Origin: Butyrivibrio fibrisolvens
GTDB taxonomy: Bacteria > Bacillota > Clostridia > Lachnospirales > Lachnospiraceae
Direction: 5' to 3'
DNA: 64,000 bases
Assembly: GCF_037113525.1 (NCBI RefSeq)
Contig: NZ_CP146963.1
Location: forward strand, 496,001-560,000
This document shows positions 16,259-25,124 of this stretch, piece after piece. Each line of letters starts with the position of its first letter. Position 1 is the stretch's first letter. Made by a program: the position numbers and the translations under genes. The notes under the pieces are model-generated. The model saw only the letters and a list, made by a program, of their open reading frames with translations. It was not told the DNA's origin and did no database searches.

Positions 16259-17389
16259 GTGCAGATAATACTTATAATACCTTTAGTATTTATTTTGTTT
16301 TATTTATATAGGTCATATTTTGCAAAGAAATGGTCACAGGATCTGAGCGTAGACCTTTCATTTGGAGGCAGTATCGTAGAGGGGAACGATACTGTTCTTA
16401 AAGAGGTTATAAGTAACCGAAAGAAGATGGGTATCCCTTTTCTTGAAGTACGCTTTCAGGTAGGTAAGGGACTCGATATAGAAAACGGTCAGAATGTAAC
16501 CGTATCTGACAGAACTAATATCACTGATATCTTCAGTCTTAAAAAATATGAAAAGATAACAAGAACTCTTCCTGTTCACGGCGAAAAACGTGGCTACTAC
16601 GAGGTTTTACTAACTTCTCTAGTTGGCTATGACATGATAGGCGGAGCAGAGCATTATACTCAAAGAGATCAGAATACATCTTTGTATGTCTTTCCAGATA
16701 CTCTTCCAAGTGACAGATTCGATGTCTCTTTTTCCAAAATGCTTGGTGATGTTGTAACAAGGAGATTCCTTCAGGAGGACGTGTTCACTTTTAGGGGGAT
16801 CCGCGATTATACAACTCTAGATACGGTCTCTTCAATTAACTGGAAGGCAACTGCAGCAACAGGAGAGTTTAAAGTCAATCTCCACGATCCTACGTCGTCC
16901 CAGGAGATAGTCCTTTTGCTTAATGTCGAGGATCCGTCTGTACTATATGATTCTGATCTTATAGAAGACAGCATCAGGCTTATCATGACTCTTACGACCT
17001 TTTTTGTCTCAAAACATATCCCTGTAAAACTTATAAGTAACGGCATGGATATAATCACAGATAAGGAAATAGAAGCCAGAAGTGGTAATTCGGATGATCA
17101 TGTAAAAAGGATTGCCATGGACCTTGCAAGGATAGACCTTACCAAGGATGTAAGGCCTATGTCTGAGATCTTAGAAGAAAGGATAATACCTGATGCAAGG
17201 ATAAGGGCAGATCAGAGAGATGTAACCTATATGCTTGTTTCAAGCTGCCAGAGAGATGACATTATAAAGGCGGCGCAGGAACTTGCAGATATTAACGGAA
17301 GTCTTATATGGCTTTGTCCGTTGACGCCATCTATGGAGGTGCGTGTTCAGGAAGGGCGGATTCATTTTTATAAAGTAAGGCATGAATAA
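16259..17389 (+). CDS. DUF58 domain protein
   Basis: A 376-residue protein with an N-terminal membrane segment (residues 1-20), a beta-rich middle and the DUF58 signature near residue 180 (FRGIRDYTTLDTVSSINWKATA, i.e. the R-x-Y...S-x-I-x-W pattern). DUF58 proteins have a von Willebrand A-like fold and are the standard partner of MoxR. GTG start with GGAGGG six bases upstream. It belongs to the btu-moxR-DUF58 run and is followed 21 bp later by a polytopic protein. Confidence 0.88.
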   Translation: MQIILIIPLVFILFYLYRSYFAKKWSQDLSVDLSFGGSIVEGNDTVLKEVISNRKKMGIPFLEVRFQVGKGLDIENGQNVTVSDRTNITDIFSLKKYEKITRTLPVHGEKRGYYEVLLTSLVGYDMIGGAEHYTQRDQNTSLYVFPDTLPSDRFDVSFSKMLGDVVTRRFLQEDVFTFRGIRDYTTLDTVSSINWKATAATGEFKVNLHDPTSSQEIVLLLNVEDPSVLYDSDLIEDSIRLIMTLTTFFVSKHIPVKLISNGMDIITDKEIEARSGNSDDHVKRIAMDLARIDLTKDVRPMSEILEERIIPDARIRADQRDVTYMLVSSCQRDDIIKAAQELADINGSLIWLCPLTPSMEVRVQEGRIHFYKVRHE

Positions 17390-17410
17390 ACGGGGGCACA
17401 GGTTCTGAAT

Positions 17411-18652
17411 ATGGTAGCTGAGACCAAAGGAATGACCGGAATCAGGGTCATCAATAATTGCATGATAGCTTTAGGGATCGTACTTTTTGCCCAGAGTATC
17501 TATGCAGATATGACAATTAAGACAGTATTTATCGATATGATCATCTGTCTTGATGTTATTGTCATGCACTTTGTGCTTAAACATCTTAGGAATTTTGTTC
17601 CGTTTACCTTAGGCGGCGCAGGACTTGTTTTGATAAACTATCTGCTTTTTATTTCGCAATTGAAGGCTGGATCTTATGACTATATCCCTGTTCTTGTTGT
17701 TTTGCTTGGAGTCATACTTCTTTCTTATTATGCCCATATCAATGAATCGGTTATGATAAGACCCAATTACTGGCTTTTATTATTCTGCGGTTTTTATCTA
17801 CTTTTTGCTACATATACAAAGAAACAGATTCCGCTTACCTTTGGAGAAATATATACTGTCTGTATTATTATATTTTCATTTGTATATATGGTACTTTACA
17901 GACAGGACAGAAGGCTCAGACTTTCCAGCGACAGGACTTATGTTCCTGTAGACAGGATCAGGTCTTCGAATTCCATCTTGCTGATATTTGGAAGCGGGGT
18001 GGTATCCTGCCTGGGAATAGCATTTCTACTTATAGGACATGGAGAAAAACTTATAAACGCAGTATGGAATGCTATTTTAAACTTTCTTAGATTTCTTTTT
18101 TCCGGAATGACTTATGAGTATGAAGAGGAAGTCAGTGTAAACGGAGTTCAGGGAGGAAGTCCTATAAGCTTTGGAGATCTTGTGGACCAGAAGGAAAATC
18201 CTTTTCTTGATAAGTTCTGGGAGATTCTTTCAGCTATCATGGCATTTGCGGCGGTTTTCTTTATCGTATTTGTAGTGGTCCTTCTTATCATAAATTTTTA
18301 TAAGAGCTTTCAAAGGGCAGCAGCTGTTCGTGAAAGGGATAAGGTAGAGTATTTAAAACCTGATGAATCAGTAGCACTCACTAATAAAGCACGCAGTAAC
18401 CGTCTTGTTTTTACTGATCGTTCGCCTTCGGCAAATATCAGGAGAAAGTATAAGAAGTTTATCAAAAAGGCGCCTTTCTTTAAGGATGTCGAAATGCAGA
18501 TGACACCGGAAGAAATAGAGAATGCTGCATATAAGGATACTGATATAAAAAATAAAAAAACTATTCATGAAATGTATGAGAAAGCACGCTATGATAGTGA
18601 TTTTATAAATCCTAAGGATGTGGCAGATTTTGATAGATTATTTCGCGCTTAA
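17411..18652 (+). CDS. Polytopic membrane protein with DUF4129-like C terminus, MoxR-operon member
   Basis: 413 residues: five or six membrane segments in the first half (about 15-35, 40-60, 70-90, 95-110, 115-135, 145-165), another at about 195, and a single segment near 280-300, followed by a basic cytoplasmic tail ending in a conserved-looking block (YKDTDIKNKKTIHEMYEKAR). In related operons this position is held by a transglutaminase-like protein carrying DUF4129; here the transglutaminase core is absent and only the membrane parts and C-terminal tail remain. Last gene of the operon; a hairpin follows. Confidence 0.65.
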   Translation: MVAETKGMTGIRVINNCMIALGIVLFAQSIYADMTIKTVFIDMIICLDVIVMHFVLKHLRNFVPFTLGGAGLVLINYLLFISQLKAGSYDYIPVLVVLLGVILLSYYAHINESVMIRPNYWLLLFCGFYLLFATYTKKQIPLTFGEIYTVCIIIFSFVYMVLYRQDRRLRLSSDRTYVPVDRIRSSNSILLIFGSGVVSCLGIAFLLIGHGEKLINAVWNAILNFLRFLFSGMTYEYEEEVSVNGVQGGSPISFGDLVDQKENPFLDKFWEILSAIMAFAAVFFIVFVVVLLIINFYKSFQRAAAVRERDKVEYLKPDESVALTNKARSNRLVFTDRSPSANIRRKYKKFIKKAPFFKDVEMQMTPEEIENAAYKDTDIKNKKTIHEMYEKARYDSDFINPKDVADFDRLFRA

Positions 18653-18698
18653 AAACACCCCAAGATAAGACTTTTAGTTAATAGAGATTATTATAGAA

Positions 18699-18731
18699 AA
18701 AGTGTTCGGATCATGAGAATCCGAACACTTT
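18699..18731. terminator. Bidirectional terminator overlapping a stop codon
   Basis: AAAGTGTTCGGAT (18699-18711) pairs with ATCCGAACACTTT (18719-18731). A-runs on the left and T-rich sequence on the right allow function both ways. The stem contains the TGA of the glycosyltransferase gene. Confidence 0.85.
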
Positions 18732-19730
18732 ATTTGCAACATTGTAAAAGAATATCTGGCATTTGCGACCTGCTTTGGTGTGAAGACTAAGCGCAGGTCC
18801 AAAGACTCCACGTTTGAATTTTTTGTAGAAATAATTATGGTTTTCTTTAAGCCAGTTAAACAGCTCTTCCTTCTTTTTCATATTTTCAGGTGTACCTGAC
18901 TTTATAAGAAGGATAGAAGATATTACTGTTATTATCTCTGCATAGTTGTACATGTACTTACGAAGATGTACATTCTCAACTTTTCTAAGATCAGTTCCGT
19001 CAAGCATCAGCTTGTTGACTCTTATCTGCTGATCGATCCTTGATATCATGACTTTCTCATTTACAGACTGGTCATCACGGCCGATGAAATAATGATAGAG
19101 ATCTGTATCTGTATAATAGAGCTTCTTAACATAAGGAAGCGGTTTATATACGAAGAGGTTATCAACATAGAAGGTGTGCTCCGGAAGCTCAAGACCACTA
19201 TCACGAAGAACCTGTGTGCGGTAGATGGCTGAATGCATCAGGATATACTGACCCTTTTTAAAACGCTTTGCATGATCCCAGCTGATGATCTTATCAGTTG
19301 GAAGTGCGTGAGTATAACGCATTACCTTTTTGTGAGTAGTTCCAACCTTGTCATATATATAGTTGGCAAGAAGAAGGTCAACTTCGCTTCCTGTCTGAAT
19401 GAAGCCGTCAAGGAGCTGCAGGATATGGTGGAAGGCTTCTACGCCTACCCAGTCATCAGAATCAACTACCTTGAAATAAGGAGCAGTTGCCTCTCTGATA
19501 CCAGTCATAACGGCGCCGCCGTGACCTTTGTTGTCCTGATGTATTGCACGGACGATTCCGGGATTTGCTGCTTCAAGCTCTCTGGCGATCTTTAGGGTAT
19601 CGTCTTTAGAACCGTCATCTATTATAAGAATCTCAACCTTATCACCGCCTGAAAGAAGGGTTTCAACACAGTGACGCATATAGTCCTGAGAATTGTAGCA
19701 GGGTATTGCTACGCTCAATAGTTTTTTCAT
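18711..19730 (-). CDS. Family 2 glycosyltransferase
   Basis: A 339-residue GT-A-fold glycosyltransferase. N-terminal motifs are LLSVAIPCYNSQDYM, ILIIDDGSKDDT and the metal-binding VDSDDW (D-x-D) near residue 93. No membrane segment is seen, so it acts at the cytoplasmic face, probably on surface polysaccharide or glycolipid. No other polysaccharide gene lies nearby, so the acceptor cannot be named. Start ATG at 19730, with AGGA upstream at slightly long spacing. Confidence 0.9.
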   Translation of the reverse strand: MKKLLSVAIPCYNSQDYMRHCVETLLSGGDKVEILIIDDGSKDDTLKIARELEAANPGIVRAIHQDNKGHGGAVMTGIREATAPYFKVVDSDDWVGVEAFHHILQLLDGFIQTGSEVDLLLANYIYDKVGTTHKKVMRYTHALPTDKIISWDHAKRFKKGQYILMHSAIYRTQVLRDSGLELPEHTFYVDNLFVYKPLPYVKKLYYTDTDLYHYFIGRDDQSVNEKVMISRIDQQIRVNKLMLDGTDLRKVENVHLRKYMYNYAEIITVISSILLIKSGTPENMKKKEELFNWLKENHNYFYKKFKRGVFGPALSLHTKAGRKCQIFFYNVANKVFGFS

Positions 19731-19873
19731 AAAAATGTCTGTCCTTAGATCTTTAGTTTTGATTTGGGAAAATTCGACCCTTGTAAGTCATTTTATCACA
19801 ATCGAAAAAAAACTGCTTATCTGAATGACAATATGACAATTATATGTGATAACTGGCATTTGTGATCAAAAAA

Positions 19874-19902
19874 AGATACACTCCGCAGGGCGAAGTGTAT
19901 CT
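19874..19902 (-). terminator. Terminator of the chemoreceptor gene
   Basis: AGATACACT (19874-19882) pairs with AGTGTATCT (19894-19902); on the minus strand a run of seven T follows. Confidence 0.85.
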
Positions 19903-19978
19903 TCTGTTAATGGCTGAAAATCTGATCTAAGTATATAGAACTCGGATATTGTTAACGCTTTATGTCTGAAAGATTATT

Positions 19979-21820
19979 TTACATCTTAATGAACTGACGT
20001 GTATCTTCGTTAAGCTGTTCGGTTACGCCGTTATTGGTAGTCATAGCTTCGCTGATACCGGATATCTGATCTACGATATCCTGAGAATTCTCAGCTGAGA
20101 GGTTGATGGCATCGGAAGCTTCCTGAACAGAATCTGTGATGGATGATATGGAATCAGCCATCTCGTTCATATAGCTGTTAAGATTCTGAGTCTGACCTTC
20201 CATGGAGCTTAGCATGTCGGTTAAGAATTCTGCGGTCTGCTCATACTTCTCACCTGTTTCTACGAAGGAATCATAGTCGCTTAGAACTGTAGTATTGATG
20301 AAGTCAAGAACCTGCATAGCATTGTCTGCAAGAGACTTAACTGCATCTGTAACTTCATTACTGATATTCTGGATATTGCCTGCTGTCTGACGGGAGTTCT
20401 CAGCAAGGGAGCTGATCTCTTCAGCAACGACTGCAAATCCTTTACCGGCTTCGCCTGCTCTTGCAGCTTCTATTGAGGCATTAAGTGCAAGGAGATTGGT
20501 CTGGGATGCTATATCAAGGATTACATTTGTAAGCTCATTGATCTGGGCAACCTTTTCACTATCCTTGACGGACTGCTCCAGTACACTGGAGAGTTCTTCC
20601 ATACGGGAGCCGGTATTGTCTTTTTTGTTTTGGGCATCTTTCTTGATATCGATAGCTTCAGTCTTGATCTCGCCTGCTTTGGTGGTTCCATCCTTGATAC
20701 CGTCATTGATGGTGCCTGTGGCACTCTTGACATCTTCAAGTTTGCCATTGATGGTGTTGGCAGTATCTGATACGTTCTGCATGCTGGCAGAGAGCTCTTC
20801 AAGGGCAGCAGATGTATTGGTAACATTGTCGCTTGCAAGCTGGATCTTGCTTGTTATGTTAGAGGATGAATCTGTAAGTGTATTAGTACTATTTTTGACA
20901 TTTCTTAATATTCCCTGAAGTGATTCGATGAATTCGTTGAAGCCGTCTTTTATATATATAAGTTCAGAAGCTGTATGAGTTGTGATCCTTGCAGTCAAGT
21001 CGCCTTTGTGATCTCTTATATTTGAGATTATGGAATTGATCTCGCCTGCAATCTGTTTAACTTTGCGTCCTACCATCATATAGTTGAACACAATGGATAT
21101 AGCTACTGCAAGAAGGAATATAACAAACATTACATTGACTTTGGTGATAGCACTTTTTGCCTGAGACTCAACTACGTTTGTAAGGATCGTTCTTAGATGG
21201 AGGATCTGTTCATCGAGAATTGTGAGTTGCTCTTTCATTGTAGCAAGCTGAGTAGAAGCATCTCCGAATACTACTCCGGTTATAGTATCTGCATCAGCAT
21301 TCTTTGATGCGGCTATTATATTAGTATATCCTTCTTTGTAACCTGAATAGTTTTCTTTTAATATACTGACTGCATTATTGGCTTCGTCAGAACCCTGAGA
21401 ACCATGTGATGCCATTGATGTAAATGTGCTTTCGATCGTTTCAAGAGCTTCATCCATCTCGCTTAGGCAAGTTTCCATCTCGGTGTTCTTGCTATCAACC
21501 TGACCTATAGAAACGAGGGTATCATACATAGTAGCAAGAGCAAATCCATCATTGTCAAGTATACGCATATCAACTTCAAATATACGCATGCTGTCCATGA
21601 CATTTTCAGCCATAGCTGTAGTAGAGGTTGATGTGTTAGCGATATTTATCATCTGAGAAGTTACAATAGCAATTGATATAATATATACGATTAATAAGAA
21701 AAAATATGTGACACCGGACATTCCGGAGACAGTTTTTATAAATGGAACTTTTCTGGTATGTGATGATGAAGTCATATTACTACTGTTTTCCTTGGTTAGA
21801 ACGTCCTTATTCCTGGCCAT
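19979..21820 (-). CDS. Methyl-accepting chemotaxis protein
   Basis: A 613-residue transmembrane chemoreceptor. There is a membrane segment at about 32-54, an extracytoplasmic helical four-helix-bundle-type sensor at about 55-225, a second membrane segment at about 228-248, a HAMP linker, and a long coiled-coil signalling domain. The hairpin tip is canonical (DIASQTNLLALNASIEAARAGE, i.e. NLLALNASIEAARAGE), near residue 450. The C terminus lacks the CheB/CheR pentapeptide. The ligand is unknown. Monocistronic, with GAGGAT before the ATG and its own terminator. Confidence 0.95.
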   Translation of the reverse strand: MARNKDVLTKENSSNMTSSSHTRKVPFIKTVSGMSGVTYFFLLIVYIISIAIVTSQMINIANTSTSTTAMAENVMDSMRIFEVDMRILDNDGFALATMYDTLVSIGQVDSKNTEMETCLSEMDEALETIESTFTSMASHGSQGSDEANNAVSILKENYSGYKEGYTNIIAASKNADADTITGVVFGDASTQLATMKEQLTILDEQILHLRTILTNVVESQAKSAITKVNVMFVIFLLAVAISIVFNYMMVGRKVKQIAGEINSIISNIRDHKGDLTARITTHTASELIYIKDGFNEFIESLQGILRNVKNSTNTLTDSSSNITSKIQLASDNVTNTSAALEELSASMQNVSDTANTINGKLEDVKSATGTINDGIKDGTTKAGEIKTEAIDIKKDAQNKKDNTGSRMEELSSVLEQSVKDSEKVAQINELTNVILDIASQTNLLALNASIEAARAGEAGKGFAVVAEEISSLAENSRQTAGNIQNISNEVTDAVKSLADNAMQVLDFINTTVLSDYDSFVETGEKYEQTAEFLTDMLSSMEGQTQNLNSYMNEMADSISSITDSVQEASDAINLSAENSQDIVDQISGISEAMTTNNGVTEQLNEDTRQFIKM

Positions 21821-22062
21821 GATATCCTCACTTTCTGATGCTAAGTCATCTTATAAAAATATTTTTGATTTACGTATTTGACGAATTGACTTTTTCACAC
21901 GTCCCTTACGTCATGAATGTAAAGTCAAAACAACTACTACGTATCTTATATCGTATATAACCATCAAATAGTTAATAGAAAGAATAAATGATGTTAAATA
22001 AAAACATGTACGGTTATTGAAGCGCAAAAAATACTGCATAAGATTTCCATTGGATAAACTTG

Positions 22063-22095
22063 AAAATCCCCGGCAATCGTAATGCCGAGGATTTT
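22063..22095. terminator. Hairpin downstream of thrH
   Basis: AAAATCC-C-CGGCA (22063-22075) pairs with TGCCG-A-GGATTTT (22083-22095) with one internal mismatch. It lies 120 bp past the thrH stop and may end that transcript; the rest of the 398-bp gap between thrH and the chemoreceptor gene shows no gene. Confidence 0.5.
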
Positions 22096-22218
22096 ACAGG
22101 TAGGATTACCTATGCAGTAGTCAACAATTGTCTGATATATGATATTATAGTATGGACGGATACGATTGTCCGTTTTGATTTCACTTATGTTCCTAATTTA
22201 TGTACCAATATAGCACTA

Positions 22219-22824
22219 TCAGGAATTGATAGCTCCTTTTATAGCTTTCATAAGATCATCATAGTTTTCAAAAGCTGGAAGATCAGGATTATCAGCTTTG
22301 ATCTTATCTGTGGATTTGAACAAAAAGCCTGCTTTGCTTGCTTTGATCATCTCAAGGTCATTGTAGCTGTCGCCGCTTGCGATGGTCTCAAAACCGATGG
22401 ACTGAAGAGCTCTGACAGTAGAGAGCTTACTATGATCACATCTCATCTTGAAGCCTGTGATCTCGCCATCTTCTGCAACTTCAAGACTGTTACAGAATAT
22501 AGTAGGCATGCCAAGCTTCTTCATAAGAGGGCTTGCAAATTCCTGGAAAGTATCAGATATGATGATAACCTGTGTAAAAGAGCGAAGCTCATCAAGGAAC
22601 TCTTTGGCACCGGGCATGGGATCGATAGTTGCGATTGTTTCCTGAATTTCTTTAAGACCAAGACCGTGCTCTTTAAGAATACCAAGTCTCCACTTCATGA
22701 GCTTGTCATAATCGGGCTCATCTCTGGTGGTTTTTGTAAGCTCTGGGATACCACTTGCTTTGGAAAAAGCGATCCAGATTTCGGGAACAAGAACACCTTC
22801 AAGATCTAAGCATGTAACGAACAT
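22219..22824 (-). CDS. thrH: ThrH: phosphoserine phosphatase/homoserine phosphotransferase (HAD family)
   Basis: A 201-residue HAD hydrolase matching ThrH, which dephosphorylates phosphoserine and can transfer the phosphate to homoserine. Its motif I is CLDLEGVLVPEIW (the first Asp is the nucleophile, the E variant typical of ThrH), motif II IIISDTF, motif III lysine region MRCDHSK and motif IV ASGDSYNDLEM. Length is the family norm (about 203). AGGAGG lies before the ATG at 22824. A long antisense frame covers it, but it has no family features. No threonine or serine genes adjoin. Confidence 0.9.
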   Translation of the reverse strand: MFVTCLDLEGVLVPEIWIAFSKASGIPELTKTTRDEPDYDKLMKWRLGILKEHGLGLKEIQETIATIDPMPGAKEFLDELRSFTQVIIISDTFQEFASPLMKKLGMPTIFCNSLEVAEDGEITGFKMRCDHSKLSTVRALQSIGFETIASGDSYNDLEMIKASKAGFLFKSTDKIKADNPDLPAFENYDDLMKAIKGAINS

Positions 22825-22936
22825 AAATATTTCCTCCTGAAAAAAGAACAGTTTACTGAATTGATGTATTACAGTATAACAGTATTTAAGTATTAAATAA
22901 ACCCTTAGACTTATATTGTGGATGGGAGATATATCA

Positions 22937-24877
22937 ATGATCTGGAACGTATACTTTGAAATTGCTGCACTTTTGATCTCTGTAGTTCTTATGCTGTCTG
23001 ATCTGTGGAAAAAGCATCTTCCTTTCAGATCCTGGAATTATTTTTCTTGGCTTATCAGCCTGCAGATAGTAAGCTGCTTCATGAATATTGTTGCATGTGG
23101 TATGGCCAAGAATCCATCCTCTTATTCTATTACGGCTCATTATATAGTTAATATTGCCTATTATGTGAGCTATATAATGCAGATCTGGTCATTTGCCATA
23201 TTCACTATTGCTATGACAGGAAAGAGTAAAAGTATAAAAAGAAGTACCTGGTTTATTTTTGCCTTTCCTTATCTGCTTTCTTTTTTATCTGTAGTACTAA
23301 CTCCATATACTCACATGTTTTTCTATATTGATGAAACTGGTTTATATCACAGGGGCTGGGGATATTACAACACATGGCTTGTATTCCTTGCATTCTATAT
23401 ACTGCTTCCTCTTTCTTATGCCTGGTACTATAAGGTACACATGGCACCTAACAGAATGGTGTATACGATAGGGTTCTGGTCATTGTCACTTACAGGTATG
23501 ATTCTTCAAGGATTCGTTTTTACAGACGTCCTTCTTGAAGGAATATTTAATGCTGCGGCCATAATCATTATTTATCTCGATATCCAGAATCCCTCACAGT
23601 TTACGGATGCTGATATAGGAATCTATAACCAGTGGGCTCTTGGTGAAGTAATAGATGAAAAGCTTGAATATGGTGATCCTATAGATATAAGCGTTATAGG
23701 AATTGAGAATTTCCCTGTACTTGAAAGTATTTATGGCAGAAGAAAGCTGATGAGAGTTCTCCATGATATCGGTGATGAGATCACAGAGCAGGTCAAGGGA
23801 GTAAATCTTTTTTATATGCACAGGGGAAGGTTTGCACTTCTTTTTAATAAAAATATCAATCATAAAGAAATTGAGCAGGCCATAAGAAGGCGTTTTGAGA
23901 TGCCCTGGGGTGAAGAAGACGGAAAGGTTACTTTCAAGATACATATAACTCATCTTGGTGAAGACGTTCCTAAGATGAGTATCAGGGAAATATTTGATTC
24001 TCTGGAAGAGGGTCTTAGAATTGCCGAGATGAAAGATAATGAAGTGACGGAGAATATCAGTGCTGCAAGAATAGAAGAAATAAGAGCAGGGATCAAAGTT
24101 GAACGGGCTGTAAGTAAAGCTATAAGAGAAAGAAGGATAAAGGTTGCCTTCCAGCCAATTTATTCAACTAAAAAAGAAAGGATCATATCAATAGAAGCTC
24201 TTGCAAGACTTGAAGATGAAGAGCTTGGAATAATAGAACCTGATCAGTTTATTCCTATCGCTGAAAAAAATGGAACGATAGGTTTTATCGGTTCGCAGGT
24301 TTTTGAACAGGTATGCTCTTTTATCAGAGAAAGAGATATGGAAGATCTTGGTGTTAGATTCATAGAGATCAATCTGTCTCCTATCCAGTGTAAATCCGGA
24401 GAGCTTGTATCAGATCTTTTTAATCTTATGGACAGATATGAGATCGATCCTAAACAGATCAATTTTGAAATAACAGAATCTGCCATGACAGATGGCAAGA
24501 TCTTAAAAGAAATGATGAATAAGATAATCGAAAGAGGAAGCACATTCTCTCTTGATGATTATGGAACAGGATATTCTAACCTTGTTGAGCTTTTAGAGCT
24601 TCCTTTCAGGATAGTTAAGATAGATAAGTCTTTAGTATGGTCATATTTTAACGGAACATCAGACGTCCTTCCTGATATAGTTAAGACCTTCAGTTCAAGG
24701 GGCTATGAAATAGTAGCAGAAGGCGTCGAGACCCATAATATGGCTGAAAAGTTAAGGGACATGGGATGCGATTATCTCCAGGGCTTTTATTTCTCAAAGG
24801 CTCTTCCTGCAGATCAGCTTGTTTCATATGTATACAATAACCGTCGCCTTCGTATCATGGAAGAAATGCGGCTTTAA
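22937..24877 (+). CDS. Membrane protein with degenerate GGDEF and EAL c-di-GMP phosphodiesterase domain
   Basis: 646 residues: about seven membrane segments (1-220), a GGDEF-like domain (about 230-385) whose active-site loop reads HRGRF instead of GGDEF and so cannot make c-di-GMP, then an EAL domain (about 395-640). The EAL catalytic set is intact: EALARL near 420, EINLSP, ITESA, LDDYGTGYSN, VKIDKSL, AEGVET and LQGFYFS. It is therefore a probable membrane-tethered phosphodiesterase, with signal input through the seven-helix region. The ATG at 22937 has GGGAGA eight bases upstream; the earlier TTG/ATG do not. Confidence 0.9.
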   Translation: MIWNVYFEIAALLISVVLMLSDLWKKHLPFRSWNYFSWLISLQIVSCFMNIVACGMAKNPSSYSITAHYIVNIAYYVSYIMQIWSFAIFTIAMTGKSKSIKRSTWFIFAFPYLLSFLSVVLTPYTHMFFYIDETGLYHRGWGYYNTWLVFLAFYILLPLSYAWYYKVHMAPNRMVYTIGFWSLSLTGMILQGFVFTDVLLEGIFNAAAIIIIYLDIQNPSQFTDADIGIYNQWALGEVIDEKLEYGDPIDISVIGIENFPVLESIYGRRKLMRVLHDIGDEITEQVKGVNLFYMHRGRFALLFNKNINHKEIEQAIRRRFEMPWGEEDGKVTFKIHITHLGEDVPKMSIREIFDSLEEGLRIAEMKDNEVTENISAARIEEIRAGIKVERAVSKAIRERRIKVAFQPIYSTKKERIISIEALARLEDEELGIIEPDQFIPIAEKNGTIGFIGSQVFEQVCSFIRERDMEDLGVRFIEINLSPIQCKSGELVSDLFNLMDRYEIDPKQINFEITESAMTDGKILKEMMNKIIERGSTFSLDDYGTGYSNLVELLELPFRIVKIDKSLVWSYFNGTSDVLPDIVKTFSSRGYEIVAEGVETHNMAEKLRDMGCDYLQGFYFSKALPADQLVSYVYNNRRLRIMEEMRL

Positions 24878-24901
24878 TAAGATGGATTCTTTTGAAAATA
24901 C

Positions 24902-24921
24902 GGGCATTTTTGCGCCCTTTT
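24902..24921 (+). terminator. Weak terminator after the EAL gene
   Basis: GGGC, an eight-base loop, GCCC and a T-run (GGGCATTTTTGCGCCCTTTTT region). The stem is short. The rest of the 247-bp gap to the efflux operon shows no gene and presumably holds the operon promoter. Confidence 0.4.
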
Positions 24922-25124
24922 TGACCAGATTATTACCAGAGTATAAATCTTCTGAAAAAAGTATAAAAAGGGTATATTTATGAGAAAAATATGTATACAC
25001 TTATAAAAGATTGATTTTGCTCAATCTGATTGGGAAGAATAAACAGGATTAAGGGACGCTGCGTGCCTTGCTCAGGACTGTTTTGGCGTACGTATGCGTC
25101 GGGCTTTGAAAGGGTTTGTGACTG

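Noticed and set aside
22060..22809. Long plus-strand frame opposite thrH
   Set aside because: It has no family motif, begins in a hairpin, and the opposite strand encodes a clear full-length ThrH with a strong ribosome binding site.
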